Part shown: positions 51,327 to 63,008 of the stretch, in pieces
Layout: the number at the start of each line of letters is the position of its first letter
How positions within the stretch are numbered: position 1 is the stretch's first letter
Assembly (NCBI RefSeq): GCF_001905885.1
Contig: NZ_LIYH01000003.1
Location: 806,001 to 870,000 of the forward strand
Direction of reading: 5' to 3'
DNA length: 64,000 nt
Origin: Streptomyces sp. CB03234
GTDB taxonomy: Bacteria; Actinomycetota; Actinomycetes; Streptomycetales; Streptomycetaceae
Made by a program: the position numbers and the translations under genes
Notes under the pieces: generated by a model
Database searches by the model: none
Seen by the model: the letters and a program-made list of their open reading frames with translations, nothing else
What the model was told of the DNA's origin: nothing

Positions 51327-53237
51327 CTAGTAGTCGTGCTCGTCGAATTCGTCGTCGTAGCCGTTGCGCTGCGGTGTGCAGGAGTAGCCCGTGACCCGGA
51401 CACCGCGCTTGTCGAGGATGTCCTGGGCACGGGTCTCGCCCCGGCTCACCGCGTACCAGGGCGTCTCGTCGGCGTCGAGGGTCCCCGCGATGTTCGCGAG
51501 GGCGCAGGAGCGCAGGGGCTCGGGGAGCCGGTCGAGGGCGGGCACGGCGTCGGCCGACAGGCCGTCCAGATAGCCGATGTCGATCTGCCCGGTCCTCTCG
51601 TAGCGCTGTACGTTCCGCTCGGCGACGAGCCCGTCCGGCGACACGAGCCCGAAGGCGAGGACGCCTGCCGCCGCGCTCACCGCGACGGCGCGCGGCAGGT
51701 GCAGTCGGCGCGCGCCGAGAACGCCGGCTGCCATGATCAGTACGATCACCAGGCCGAGCCACAGTTCCATGGCGGCCACCGAGATCCTGAGCCGGGTGAG
51801 CCCGTACGCGTCGACGTACAGATCCATACGGCGCAGCGCTGACGCCACCACGACCAGGGTGAGCAGGCAGAGGGTGCCGAGGACGGACCGGACCAGGGCG
51901 CGGTCGCGGGCGCCGTCACGGGGAGCCCAGCGGAGGGCCAGGGCGATGACGGCCAGGGTGAGCAGGGTGGCCCACAGGAGTTGCCAGAAGCCCTGGCGTG
52001 CGTACTCGGCGTAGGTGAGCCCGGTCTGGCTCAGCACCTTCTCGTACCCGCCGAAGAGCACGGTGAGCTGGACGGCGTTGAAGACGGCGAAGAGCAGGTT
52101 GAGCACGATGAGCGGAAGCGCCCATTCGAGGCGGGCTCGCGGCCGGCCCGGGCGTGCCTTCAGGCGGTCCCATCGCAGCGGGGCGGCGGCCGTACGGGCG
52201 GCGGCGAGCGCGCCGACCAGTCCCAGGGCGAACAGGAGGGAATGCCAGGGCCCGTCGGTGGCCGACACGTCCGGTGTCAGCGAGCCGAGCAGGTCGGCGA
52301 AGGCGGCGTCGGCGCCAGCGAACAGGGCGCCGAACACGATCAGCAGGCCGACGGCCACCCCGATCGTACGCAGCACCGGGCCCACCCGGCCCTGGGCGCC
52401 GCCGGTGCGCTCACGCAGTCCGCGCCAGGCCCAGACGAGGCCGGGACCGATCGAGTCGACGAGACCGAAGGGGCTGAAGAGGATGCCGCGCCAGTTGCGG
52501 CTGCCGTGCAAGGCGAGCGACGCGAGGCCCAGGGCGGAGACGACGGCGAGGAAGGTGGGCCAGCCCGCGTCGCGCAGGGCGGGTACCACCAGCAGGGCGA
52601 GGCCGCCGAGACCCCAGACCACGGTCCAGGGGCGGAGGCGCCGGCCGGCCGCGACAGCGGCGAAGTAGGCGGTGAGGGTGGCCGGTATGGCGACGATCAG
52701 CAGGTTGAGGCCGAGACCGTCGCCGAGCAGGAGCGTGCTGAGGACGGCGGTGGCCAGGGCCGACCAGAGCGCGGCGGCCGGTATCGGGCCGGGCGGGCGC
52801 GGGCGGATGCGCGTCAGCCAGGTCTCGACCGGCGGCGGTGCGGCGGGCCGGAACCCCGGCTGGGCGGCGGCCGGCCTCCCGGGCACTGCTCCGGCGCGGG
52901 TGCGGGCGTCGCTGGGGGCGGTGCCGGGGGCGGCGCTGGGGGCGTTCCCCGGGGCCGCGCTGGGTGCCTTCTCCATGGAGGGCGGGGCCTGCGAGGCCTG
53001 CGGTTCTTGTGGCACCTGTGGGGCCTCAGAGGCCGACGAATCCTGCGAGTCCTGCGAGTCCTGCGAGTCCTGCGAGTCCTGTGAGGACTGCGGGGACTGC
53101 GAGCCTTGAGGGGACCGCGAGTCCTGAAGGGACTGCGAATCCTGAAGGGACTGCGAGTCCTGCGAGGACCGCGGAGACTGCGGAGACTGCGGTGATGGAG
53201 ATGGCGATGATGGCGATGCGGACGGCGTATCTGGCAC
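51327..53237 (-). CDS. DUF4173-type polytopic membrane protein with Ser-Gln-Asp repeats
   Basis: A 636-residue membrane protein, unknown function. The first 110 residues are Ser/Gln/Asp/Pro-rich, including SQDSQDSQDSQD repeats and SLQDSQ copies. From about 140 there are about 10-12 hydrophobic helices, with the LTYAEYARQGFWQLL segment near 450 that is diagnostic for DUF4173 (some annotate it DUF4153). A soluble C-terminus rich in acidic residues ends DEFDEHDY. GTG 53237 has GGGAGGGGG upstream. It converges with the pump gene (38-base gap). No partner is adjacent. The N-terminal repeat DNA is a 9-base minisatellite. Confidence 0.82.
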   Translation of the reverse strand: MPDTPSASPSSPSPSPQSPQSPRSSQDSQSLQDSQSLQDSRSPQGSQSPQSSQDSQDSQDSQDSQDSSASEAPQVPQEPQASQAPPSMEKAPSAAPGNAPSAAPGTAPSDARTRAGAVPGRPAAAQPGFRPAAPPPVETWLTRIRPRPPGPIPAAALWSALATAVLSTLLLGDGLGLNLLIVAIPATLTAYFAAVAAGRRLRPWTVVWGLGGLALLVVPALRDAGWPTFLAVVSALGLASLALHGSRNWRGILFSPFGLVDSIGPGLVWAWRGLRERTGGAQGRVGPVLRTIGVAVGLLIVFGALFAGADAAFADLLGSLTPDVSATDGPWHSLLFALGLVGALAAARTAAAPLRWDRLKARPGRPRARLEWALPLIVLNLLFAVFNAVQLTVLFGGYEKVLSQTGLTYAEYARQGFWQLLWATLLTLAVIALALRWAPRDGARDRALVRSVLGTLCLLTLVVVASALRRMDLYVDAYGLTRLRISVAAMELWLGLVIVLIMAAGVLGARRLHLPRAVAVSAAAGVLAFGLVSPDGLVAERNVQRYERTGQIDIGYLDGLSADAVPALDRLPEPLRSCALANIAGTLDADETPWYAVSRGETRAQDILDKRGVRVTGYSCTPQRNGYDDEFDEHDY

Positions 53238-53412
53238 GGGACCCCCTCCCGACCGGGGCCCGCACACGTCGAAGCGGCAGTGTCGTACGGTCCCGGTGTC
53301 TGGTCAGCGCGCGCTTGTCATGATCAAGGCGGCGGTGTGGCCGAAAGGGTAGCCCGGAAGCCGGCCTGTTCCCCTTCGGCCTCCGCCCTGTGGCAGGACC
53401 GTGACACTTCCG

Positions 53413-54327
53413 TCAGTGGCCGGCCGGCCCCGCGGGCAGCCAGTCGGGCAGCGCCTCGGTCCGGTCCAGCCACTCGGCCGGCGGAGCCCCGGCAGCCGTG
53501 GCGGCCACCACTCCCCCGGCGATGGCGCACGTCGTGTCGACGTCCCCGCCGACCTGCGCCGTGGTCCAGAAGGCCCGCTCGTAGTCGCCCAGCGCGCGGG
53601 CGGCCGACCAGAGCGCGAACGGCACCGTGTCGTGCGCACTCGTACGCCGACCGCTGCCGAGCACCGCCGCGACCGTCGCCGCGTCGCCGTAGTCGAGCAT
53701 GTCCCGGGCGCGCCGCAGCCCCGCACCCACCGCGCTGCGCGGCACGAGCGCGACGACGCCGTCGAGCAGCTCCTCCGGCTTGGGCGGCCCGGCCGGATCG
53801 GCCGCGAGGGCGGCGGCGGCCGCGACCGCCATGCATCCCACGACGGCTTCCCGGTGCTGATGGGTGGTGTACGAGGAGATCTCCGCCTGGTGCGTCGCCT
53901 GCTCCGGGTCGTCGGCGTACCAGGCGCCCAGCGGGGCGATGCGCATGGCGGCGCCGTTGCCCCAGGAGCCCTGCCCCTTGAACAGCCCGGCGGCCAGTTC
54001 CCGCCAGTCGCCGCCCTCGCGGATCAGCCGGAGCATCCGGTTGACGGCGGGCCCGTACCCGCGGTCGAAGTCGTGGTGCTCGGCGAACGAGTGGGCGAGC
54101 GCGTCCTGGTCGATCCGGCCGTGCTCGGCGAGCACGGCCAGCACGGAGCAGGCCATCTCGGTGTCGTCGGTCCACTGCCAGGACCCGGGCGGCAGCTCGC
54201 GCCGCTTCAGCAGTGGATAGTTGGCAGGTACGAAGAACTGGGAGCCCAGGGCGTCTCCCACGGACAGCCCGCGCAGGCTGGCCAGGGCGCGGTCGAAGCG
54301 CCGGTCGGAAGAGGAATCAGCGGTCAT
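53413..54327 (-). CDS. ADP-ribosylglycohydrolase family protein
   Basis: A 304-residue DraG-type enzyme that removes ADP-ribose from arginine or other acceptors. The metal-binding residues are visible: GLSVGDALGSQF near residue 21, WTDDTEMACSVL near 51 (the double Asp), and GGDVDTTCAIAGGVVA near 264. Fully helical fold; no signal peptide. ATG 54327 is used. It stands alone: 175 bases from the DUF4173 gene, and on the other side the roughly 600-base region before the IS110 transposase. Substrate protein unknown. Confidence 0.92.
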   Translation of the reverse strand: MTADSSSDRRFDRALASLRGLSVGDALGSQFFVPANYPLLKRRELPPGSWQWTDDTEMACSVLAVLAEHGRIDQDALAHSFAEHHDFDRGYGPAVNRMLRLIREGGDWRELAAGLFKGQGSWGNGAAMRIAPLGAWYADDPEQATHQAEISSYTTHQHREAVVGCMAVAAAAALAADPAGPPKPEELLDGVVALVPRSAVGAGLRRARDMLDYGDAATVAAVLGSGRRTSAHDTVPFALWSAARALGDYERAFWTTAQVGGDVDTTCAIAGGVVAATAAGAPPAEWLDRTEALPDWLPAGPAGH

Positions 54328-54719
54328 CGCACTGCCACTCTAATTCGTGGCTAACGGATCCAGCACCATCCAGGTGGTTCCGCTGGGTCTGTTCGAGCAC
54401 GGGGACCGTGACATCTATTGCCACTCCGGCTGATGGAAGCCTCCGGATAGACCGGTGCACGGTCCTGGTGCTTGTGGTGGTGGCGGCCGCGTGGGCGTCG
54501 AACGGATGTCTTCATGCGACTTGGTCCAGGAGAGACCTACCCAGAGAACGGCGGCGCTCGACGTCCTCGCGACCGCCACCACCGAGGCGGAAGTTGACGG
54601 GCCCGCGAGCGTCGATCGGACGCCTATAAAGGGCCTGGCCTCGAGGCCTCCTATCAGAGCGGCAGCGATCGCCCCCCCCCCCCATCCCGTCAACAACCGT
54701 CGGCTTGATCACTCGTTGG
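54328..54719. other. Unassigned flank of the IS110 element
   Basis: Non-coding stretch upstream of the ADP-ribosylglycohydrolase gene. Its composition differs from the core genome (irregular codon-like structure, mixed GC, several stop codons). A run of 11 C residues occurs at 54671-54681. It contains TCCGGATAGACC (inverted match to TCTATCCGG at the right end of the IS element). No frame matches a known transposase fragment. It may be an older insertion remnant. The ADP-ribosylglycohydrolase promoter should lie near 54328-54420. Confidence 0.45.
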
Positions 54720-54941
54720 AGTTGGTGGTGCGAGCCCTCCGCATGGTGACCTCTTGAAGCTCCCGAGCCGGTTCGAGCTCCCGAGTAGACCGAGGCCCGT
54801 GAGGGTGAGCTGGTGCCACGAACACGGCTGATGAGGTGTCGGACCAGCCCCTGGTGGCTGAGTCCTGGAATTAGGTCGCTGCGTGGCCCGCATGCGCTCG
54901 TGACCAGCGCAAACACCCGCAACCATGGGGAGGGGAACAAC
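54720..54941 (+). ncRNA. Candidate bridge RNA region of the IS110 element
   Basis: IS110 recombinases are guided by a structured bridge RNA encoded in the non-coding end next to the transposase, with two internal loops that recognise donor and target. This leader has direct repeats AGCTCCCGAG at 54758-54767 and 54776-54785. It also has TGGTGCCA (54811-54818) and ATGAGGTGTC (54831-54840), which recur around the right boundary at 56200-56207 and 56183-56192. That is the type of match expected for guide segments. Secondary structure was not computed. Confidence 0.5.
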
Positions 54942-56171
54942 TTGATCTACTGCGGTATCGACTGGGCCGAACGCCACCACGACGTCGCTCTGGTCGACGA
55001 CACCGGCGAGCTGCTTGCCAAGCGCCGGATCACCGACGACGCTGCCGGCTATCAACTTCTGCTGGAGCTGCTCGCCGAGTACGGCGACACGGAAGACGCT
55101 CCGATCCCGGTGGCGATCGAGACCTCCCGCGGCCTGCTGGTCGCCGTGCTGCGGACCGGCAAGCGCCAGGTCTTCGCCATCAACCCGATGGCCGCCGCCC
55201 GCTACCGCGACCGCCACTCCGTCTCCCGCAAGAAGTCCGACCCGGGCGACGCCCTGGTCCTGGCAAACATTCTCCGCACCGACATGCACGCGCACCGGCC
55301 GCTGCCGCAGGACAGCGACTTGGCCCGCGCTATCGCTGTCCTGGCCCGAGCTCAGCAGGACGCCACCTGGAACCGGCAGCAGTCCTCCAACCAGCTCCGC
55401 TCTCTGCTGCGCGAGTACTACCCGTCCGCCCTGGACGCCTTCGCGACCTGGCAGAACGGCCTGTGCCGTCCCGAGGCACGTGAGCTGCTCAGGCTCGCTC
55501 CCACGCCCTCCCAGGCCGCGCGGCTGAGCCGCACGCAGATTCAGGCTGCTCTCAAGCGAGCCGGCCGCAAGCGCGGCATCGAGGCCGAGGCCGACCGGAT
55601 CCGCGAAGCCTTCCGCGCCGAGTGGGCCCACCAGCCGCCTCTGGTCGAGGACGCGCTCGGCAAGCAGATGCTCGCCCTCCTGGGCCAGCTCCAGGCTGCC
55701 TGCACCGCCGCCGACGATCTCGCGAAGGCGGTGGAAGAGGCTTTCCCTCAGCACCCGGACGCTGAAGTCATCCTCAGCTTCCCCGGCCTCGGCGTCCAGC
55801 TCGGCGCCCGGGTGCTGGCCGAGATCGGCGACGACCGAAGCCGGTTCGCCGACGCCCGCGGCCTGAAGGCTTACGCCGGCTCCTCACCTATCACCAGGGC
55901 TTCCGGCAAGAAGTCGAGCATCATCCGGCGAAGGGTGAAGAACGACCGTCTCAACCACGCCGGCTATCTGTGGGCCTTCGCGGCCCCCAACGGATCACCC
56001 GGGGCTAAGGCCCACTACCGTCGTCGACGCGATGTCCACGGAGACTGGCACGCGGCTGCCCTGCGCAACCTCTTCAACCGGATGCTCGGCCAGCTCTATC
56101 GCTGCCTGCGGGAGCACGAGCTGTTCGATGAACAGACGGCGTTCCCCGTCCCGCTCGCCGCCGCAGCTTGA
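54942..56171 (+). CDS. IS110-family transposase (bridge recombinase)
   Basis: A 409-residue DEDD-type transposase. The N-terminal RuvC-like domain has CGIDWAERHHDVALVDD (first Asp, residue 6), AIETSRGLL (Glu near 57) and SDPGDALVLANILRTD (Asp pair near 99-102). The C-terminal Tnp_IS116/IS110/IS902-like domain has SFPGLGVQLGARVLAEIGD and SSPITRASGKK with the catalytic Ser. TTG 54942 is chosen because GGAGGGG lies 6 bases upstream. The gene is intact, with no stop or frameshift. Its third-position GC bias is slightly lower than neighbours. It lies between an ADP-ribosylglycohydrolase and a phosphatase gene, disrupting neither. Confidence 0.93.
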   Translation: MIYCGIDWAERHHDVALVDDTGELLAKRRITDDAAGYQLLLELLAEYGDTEDAPIPVAIETSRGLLVAVLRTGKRQVFAINPMAAARYRDRHSVSRKKSDPGDALVLANILRTDMHAHRPLPQDSDLARAIAVLARAQQDATWNRQQSSNQLRSLLREYYPSALDAFATWQNGLCRPEARELLRLAPTPSQAARLSRTQIQAALKRAGRKRGIEAEADRIREAFRAEWAHQPPLVEDALGKQMLALLGQLQAACTAADDLAKAVEEAFPQHPDAEVILSFPGLGVQLGARVLAEIGDDRSRFADARGLKAYAGSSPITRASGKKSSIIRRRVKNDRLNHAGYLWAFAAPNGSPGAKAHYRRRRDVHGDWHAAALRNLFNRMLGQLYRCLREHELFDEQTAFPVPLAAAA

Positions 56172-56191
56172 CTCTTAGCTTCATGAGGTGT

Positions 56192-56851
56192 CTATCCGGT
56201 GGTGCCATACGGTTCGGGGGTCCGCCAGCGCTCGAAGGGCCGGTCCAGCGTGTACCGCCCGTTCTCGCCGAGCAGCAGCATGCGTGTCTCGCCGTTGCGC
56301 GGGTTGGACAGTGACTCGAAGTCCGCGACCGTCCAGTGGAACCAGCGCATGCAGAACAGCCGCATGGTGAGGCCATGGGTGACCAGCAGGACGTTCGGCG
56401 GATGGTCGGGCGCCTCGAAGCTGCGGTGGAGGCTCTCCAGAAAGGCCCCGACCCGGTCGTACACGTCCGCCCCGGACTCGCCCTGGGCGAACCGGTAGAA
56501 GAAGTGCCCGTACGCGTCCCGGTACGCCTTCTGGAGCCGGACGTCATCCCTGTCCTGCCAGTTTCCCCAGTCCTGCTCCCGCAGCCGCGGTTCCTCCCTG
56601 ACCCGTACCAGGGCCGGGTCCAGCCCGAACAGCTGGAAGGTCTCGTGGGTGCGGCGGTACGGCGAGATGTAGACGCTGACCCGCTCGTCGCCGAACAGTG
56701 CCCGCAGCCGCTCGCCCGTCTCCTCGGCCTGGCGCCGCCCCCGCTCGGTGAGCCTCAGCGCGTGATCGGGCTCGCGTTCGTACACGGTGTCATCGTCATT
56801 GCCCTCCGATTCGCCGTGCCGTACGAGAACGATGCGCCGCGGTCGTGCCAT
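56192..56851 (-). CDS. Histidine phosphatase family protein (phosphoglycerate mutase-like)
   Basis: A 219-residue enzyme of the RHG superfamily. The catalytic motif LVRHGESEGN is near residues 9-18, with the phospho-His in RHG. A second conserved region, YRRTHETFQLFG near 63, and the late THGLTMRLF near 160 provide the other active-site Arg, Glu and His. Unlike dPGM, it lacks obvious specificity loops for 3-phosphoglycerate, so a general or regulatory phosphatase is likely. It is co-oriented with the DUF4937 gene 108 bases upstream. Its stop codon is the right edge of the IS110 insertion. Confidence 0.9.
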   Translation of the reverse strand: MARPRRIVLVRHGESEGNDDDTVYEREPDHALRLTERGRRQAEETGERLRALFGDERVSVYISPYRRTHETFQLFGLDPALVRVREEPRLREQDWGNWQDRDDVRLQKAYRDAYGHFFYRFAQGESGADVYDRVGAFLESLHRSFEAPDHPPNVLLVTHGLTMRLFCMRWFHWTVADFESLSNPRNGETRMLLLGENGRYTLDRPFERWRTPEPYGTTG

Positions 56852-56959
56852 GCCACGACCCTAGAGGGCCCGTACGGGCCGGGCTCAGCCGGACAGGTGT
56901 CCGGACTCCATCCGGCGTACGAGCCGCCCTGACCGCCCGCACGCGTGCGTGCCCCCGCC

Positions 56960-57565
56960 TCACACCGTCCAGGCCGCTTCCAGGTCCACGACGTCCCCCG
57001 TCAGCGCCGCCACGTCCGCCTCGATCTGCGCGCGCAGCGCGAGCCGCTCCACGCGCTCCGCGCGGTACTTGCCGTGCTCGGCCGCCGACCGCCACATCGA
57101 CAGGACCAGGAACTCGTTCCCCGGCGCTTCCCCGAACAGCCCGCGCAGCATCCCCGGCGACCCCGCCATGGCCGGGTTCCACACCTTCTCCTGCATGAGC
57201 GCGTAGTGCTCGACCCGCTCCTCGTGGATCCTGCTGTGCGCGACGCGGACGACGTCGGCGTCGGTGAAGCGGGGCTCGAACCCCGTCTTCACGTCGAAGC
57301 GGTGGTCGAACAGCTTGACCTGTACGTCCTTGTACGTGCCCGACTGCGCGGCCGCCAGCCTGTCGTGCGAGCGCGCCATGAACGAATCGTAGAAGGGCCG
57401 GCTCTCCCAGAAGGCGAAAACATGGGCGACGCCGGGTCGGCTCCGGCTCCAACCACCGCCCTGCCCACGGAATCCCGGCTCACCCAGCAGCCCCGCCCAC
57501 TTCCGCTGCCCCCGCTCGAACCCACGACGGTCCACCACGGTGCAGCGAATCCACTTGACCAGCAC
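56960..57565 (-). CDS. DUF4937 family protein
   Basis: A 201-residue protein with an N-terminal DUF4937 domain (YdbC-like, ferredoxin-fold dimeric alpha-beta barrel, about 1-95: VKWIRCTVVDRRGFERGQRKWAGL). A second copy-like half follows, FLVLSMWRSAAEHGKYRAE, near 155. Function unknown; similar folds include monooxygenases and stress proteins. GTG 57565 is used and gives the N-terminus MLVKWIRC. It lies upstream of the histidine phosphatase gene on the same strand and divergent from the DUF1152 gene across 122 bases. Confidence 0.82.
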   Translation of the reverse strand: MLVKWIRCTVVDRRGFERGQRKWAGLLGEPGFRGQGGGWSRSRPGVAHVFAFWESRPFYDSFMARSHDRLAAAQSGTYKDVQVKLFDHRFDVKTGFEPRFTDADVVRVAHSRIHEERVEHYALMQEKVWNPAMAGSPGMLRGLFGEAPGNEFLVLSMWRSAAEHGKYRAERVERLALRAQIEADVAALTGDVVDLEAAWTV

Positions 57566-57687
57566 CGCGCCATCGTACGGCGCCGGGCGAGGCACCGGTC
57601 CCGGTCTCGCACACTGCGCCACCATCGGCCAACGGCCGTGGAACACACGTCCGGACGCGGTCCGAACGGCCCCGGCACAATGACCGG

Positions 57688-58647
57688 ATGACCGCGCTGC
57701 ACATCAACCCTCTCTTCGCCCGCCTCGAATCCGCCGAACGCGTCCTCGTCGCGGGCGCCGGCGGCGGCTTCGACATCTACGCGGGGCTCCCGCTGGCGCT
57801 GTCACTGCGCCACCAGGGCAAGGAGGTCCACCTCGCCAACCTGGCCTTCAGCGCCGTGGAGGGCCTGCCCCTCGATGCCTGGCTCGCGCCCGACGTCGCC
57901 GTCGTCACCCCCGATTCGGCGCCGCATCAGACGTACTTCCCGGAACGCACCCTCGCCCAATGGCTCGCGCTGCACGGCTTCCCCAGCACCGTCCACGCCT
58001 TCGCGCGCGTGGGGGTCCAGCCGCTGCGTGCGGCGTACAAGGCGCTGATCGAGCACTACGGGATCGACGCGGTCGTCCTGGTCGACGGCGGCACCGACAT
58101 CCTCATGCGGGGCGACGAGTCCGGTCTTGGCACCCCGGAGGAGGACCTGACCAGCGTCGCCGCCCTCGCGGGCCTGGATGTGCCCGAACGCCTCATCGCG
58201 TCGATCGGTTTCGGTGTCGACGCGTACCACGGCGTCAGCCATGGCCTGGTGCTGGAGAACATCGCCGCCCTGGAGAAGGACGGCGCCTATCTGGGTGCCT
58301 TTTCCGTTCCGCGTACAACCCGTGAGGGTGCTCTTTTCGTGGACGCGGTCGCGCACGCGCAGAGCCGTACGCCCGACTTCCCGAGCATCGTCAACGGCTC
58401 CATAGCGGCCGCTGTCCAGGGCTCTTTCGGGGACGTCCAGTTCACCTCCCGTACCCGTGGCAGTGAACTGTTCATCAACCCCCTCATGTCGATCTACTTC
58501 GCCTTCGAGCTGGAGGGTGTGGCGCGCCGCTGCCTGTACCTGGACCGTATCGAGGACACGCATCTCATCCGTCAGGTGAGCAGCCGTATAGAGGCCTTCC
58601 GTGAGGAGGTCCCCCGGCAGCGTCCGTCACGCCGGATCCCCCACTGA
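57688..58647 (+). CDS. DUF1152 family protein
   Basis: A 319-residue cytoplasmic protein of the DUF1152 family, function unknown. It has a nucleotide-binding-type start VLVAGAGGGFDIYAGLPLA near residue 20, a central DGGTDILMRGDESGLGTPEED motif near 133 conserved in the family, and a FGVDAYHGVSH segment near 175. ATG 57688 is used. A TerD-family gene follows 75 bases downstream on the same strand, with no terminator recognised between, so the two may form an operon. Confidence 0.85.
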   Translation: MTALHINPLFARLESAERVLVAGAGGGFDIYAGLPLALSLRHQGKEVHLANLAFSAVEGLPLDAWLAPDVAVVTPDSAPHQTYFPERTLAQWLALHGFPSTVHAFARVGVQPLRAAYKALIEHYGIDAVVLVDGGTDILMRGDESGLGTPEEDLTSVAALAGLDVPERLIASIGFGVDAYHGVSHGLVLENIAALEKDGAYLGAFSVPRTTREGALFVDAVAHAQSRTPDFPSIVNGSIAAAVQGSFGDVQFTSRTRGSELFINPLMSIYFAFELEGVARRCLYLDRIEDTHLIRQVSSRIEAFREEVPRQRPSRRIPH

Positions 58648-58722
58648 GTCCGCGTGACACCATGGGCAAGGAGCTGTGTGCCACGGGCAGTTGGCCTTGC
58701 CCGTACGAGAGAGGGGAATCCC

Positions 58723-59253
58723 GTGAGCAGTGCCAACAAGGGGGTCGGCAAGGTCGAGGTGACACTCAAGTGGGATCCGAGCCCCGCGGGCGTCTCCGAC
58801 CATGATCTCGACATCATCGCCGCCGTCTACCGGGCCGAGGACCCCTATGGCGCCCCGGTGTATCTGGTGCACTTCGGCAGCCGTTCGCCGGACGGGACCA
58901 TCACCCTCCAGAGGGAAAGCCGCACCGGCCAGGGCTTCGGCTTCGACGAGGCGATGACGCTGGAGCTGAACCGCCTGTCACCGGCCTACGCGCGCGTGGT
59001 GGTGGGCGTGGCCATACAGCAGGGCGGCGGACGCACCACGTTCTCCGAGATCACCAATGCCCTGGTGCTGGTGAAGGAGGGCTACCGGGAGCTGGACCGC
59101 TACGACTTCGCGGACCTCCGCCACGCCACGGCCGTGACCGTGGCGGAGTTCTTCCGCGACGGTACGGGGGGATGGGGCTGGCGCCGTGCCGTGCGGGGTT
59201 TCGACGCCGACCCGCAGGCCTTCACGGAGCTGATGGGCGCGAAACCGGCCTGA
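58723..59253 (+). CDS. TerD-family stress protein
   Basis: A 176-residue calcium-binding stress protein of the TerD/CABP family, associated with tellurite resistance and calcium signalling in Streptomyces. The conserved strands are VEVTLKWDPSP near 10, DLDIIAAVYRAED near 28, ETMTLEL-like EAMTLELNRL near 82, and a C-terminal GWGWRRAVRGF motif. Some acidic calcium ligands (SDHDLD) are present. GTG 58723 has GAGAGGGG upstream. A strong bidirectional hairpin ends the gene. Confidence 0.88.
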   Translation: MSSANKGVGKVEVTLKWDPSPAGVSDHDLDIIAAVYRAEDPYGAPVYLVHFGSRSPDGTITLQRESRTGQGFGFDEAMTLELNRLSPAYARVVVGVAIQQGGGRTTFSEITNALVLVKEGYRELDRYDFADLRHATAVTVAEFFRDGTGGWGWRRAVRGFDADPQAFTELMGAKPA

Positions 59254-59264
59254 GCCGCGCATAC

Positions 59265-59301
59265 AGAACGGGAGAGCCGGAATGTCCGGCTCTCCCGTTC
59301 T
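59265..59301. terminator. Bidirectional terminator between terD and nrdJ
   Basis: AGAACGGGAGAGCCGGA at 59265-59281 and TCCGGCTCTCCCGTTCT at 59285-59301 form a perfect 17-base stem with a 3-base loop. It lies 12 bases after the TerD stop and 45 bases after the nrdJ stop. Confidence 0.92.
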
Positions 59302-59345
59302 GCTCAGTCGGTCAACGCCCGTGCGTCAGCAGCCGTCAGCAGCCG

Positions 59346-62234
<2,889 letters not shown>

Positions 62235-62387
62235 GCCGCCTCCCATATACGGGCAAAAACACCCTGAAGTGCCCAGATCTTCCCAAGGCACGGTTTCTGT
62301 CTGTTGTCACGGGCACCACGCACAGCACCTGTGACACGTCAATTGCCGCTCAGCGGCTGATCGCCGGTCGCTCGCCGGTCCGGACGA

Positions 62388-62900
62388 TCAGTCGGCGGCG
62401 ACCGCGGGAACCGGGACCTCTGGGGTCGCACCGGTCCCGCTTTCCTCCACGGGGGGCCGCCGCTCGCGGAGCTCCGCGATGGCGGCCTCGAAGTCTTCGA
62501 GCGAGTCGAACGCCCGGTACACGGACGCGAAGCGCAGGTACGCGACGAGGTCGAGCTCCTGCAGCGGGCCGAGTATGGCGAGTCCGACGTCGTGAGTGGT
62601 CAGTTCCGCGCTGCCGGTGGCACGCACCGCCTCCTCGACCCGCTGGCCGAGCTTCGCGAGAGCATCCTCGGTGACCGGCCGCCCCTGGCACGCCTTGCGC
62701 ACCCCGGAGATGACCTTGGTGCGGCTGAAGGGTTCCGTGACCCCGCTGCGCTTGATCACCATGAGGGACGCGGTCTCCACCGTGGTGAAACGGCGGGAGC
62801 AGTCGGGGCACTGGCGGCGGCGGCGGATGGCCGTCCCGTCGTCGGTGGTGCGACTGTCGACGACACGGCTGTCGGGGTGCCTGCAGAAGGGGCAGTGCAT
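62388..62900 (-). CDS. nrdR: Transcriptional repressor NrdR
   Basis: ATP/dATP-sensing repressor of ribonucleotide reductase genes, 170 residues. The N-terminal zinc ribbon has MHCPFC and CPDC Cys pairs (residues 3-6 and 31-34). An ATP-cone domain follows, about 45-135 (MVIKRSGVTEPFSRTKVISGVRKAC). A Pro-rich tail ends it. ATG 62900 has AAGGAGGG 8 bases upstream. First gene of the nrdRJ operon. Two NrdR boxes about 100 bases upstream suggest self-repression. Confidence 0.96.
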   Translation of the reverse strand: MHCPFCRHPDSRVVDSRTTDDGTAIRRRRQCPDCSRRFTTVETASLMVIKRSGVTEPFSRTKVISGVRKACQGRPVTEDALAKLGQRVEEAVRATGSAELTTHDVGLAILGPLQELDLVAYLRFASVYRAFDSLEDFEAAIAELRERRPPVEESGTGATPEVPVPAVAAD

Positions 62901-63008
62901 CTCCCAACCCTCCTTCACAGCACGACTGAATAGCCTCGTCAGGGCCCGTCAGAGCCCCTCGAAGCAGCCACAAGCATAGGCGATGACCACACCCCCAACA
63001 GACCGGGG

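Larger units (their letters stand above)
54720..56192 (+). mobile_element. IS110-family insertion sequence
   Basis: A transposase gene preceded by a roughly 220-base non-coding leader. ATGAGGTGTC occurs at 54831-54840 in the leader and again at 56183-56192 just after the transposase stop. IS110 elements lack long terminal inverted repeats and usually make no target duplication, and none was found. The right boundary is probably about 56192, where the next gene's stop codon begins; the left boundary is uncertain (somewhere between about 54680 and 54840). Confidence 0.75.

Noticed and set aside
54415..54940. Small open frames beside the IS110 leader as transposase remnants
   Set aside because: None reads as a known transposase, and they overlap the candidate bridge RNA region.
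62235..62387. Possible B12 riboswitch before nrdJ
   Set aside because: I looked for the B12-box and conserved stems in the nrdR-nrdJ gap and found none. The gap is also too short.
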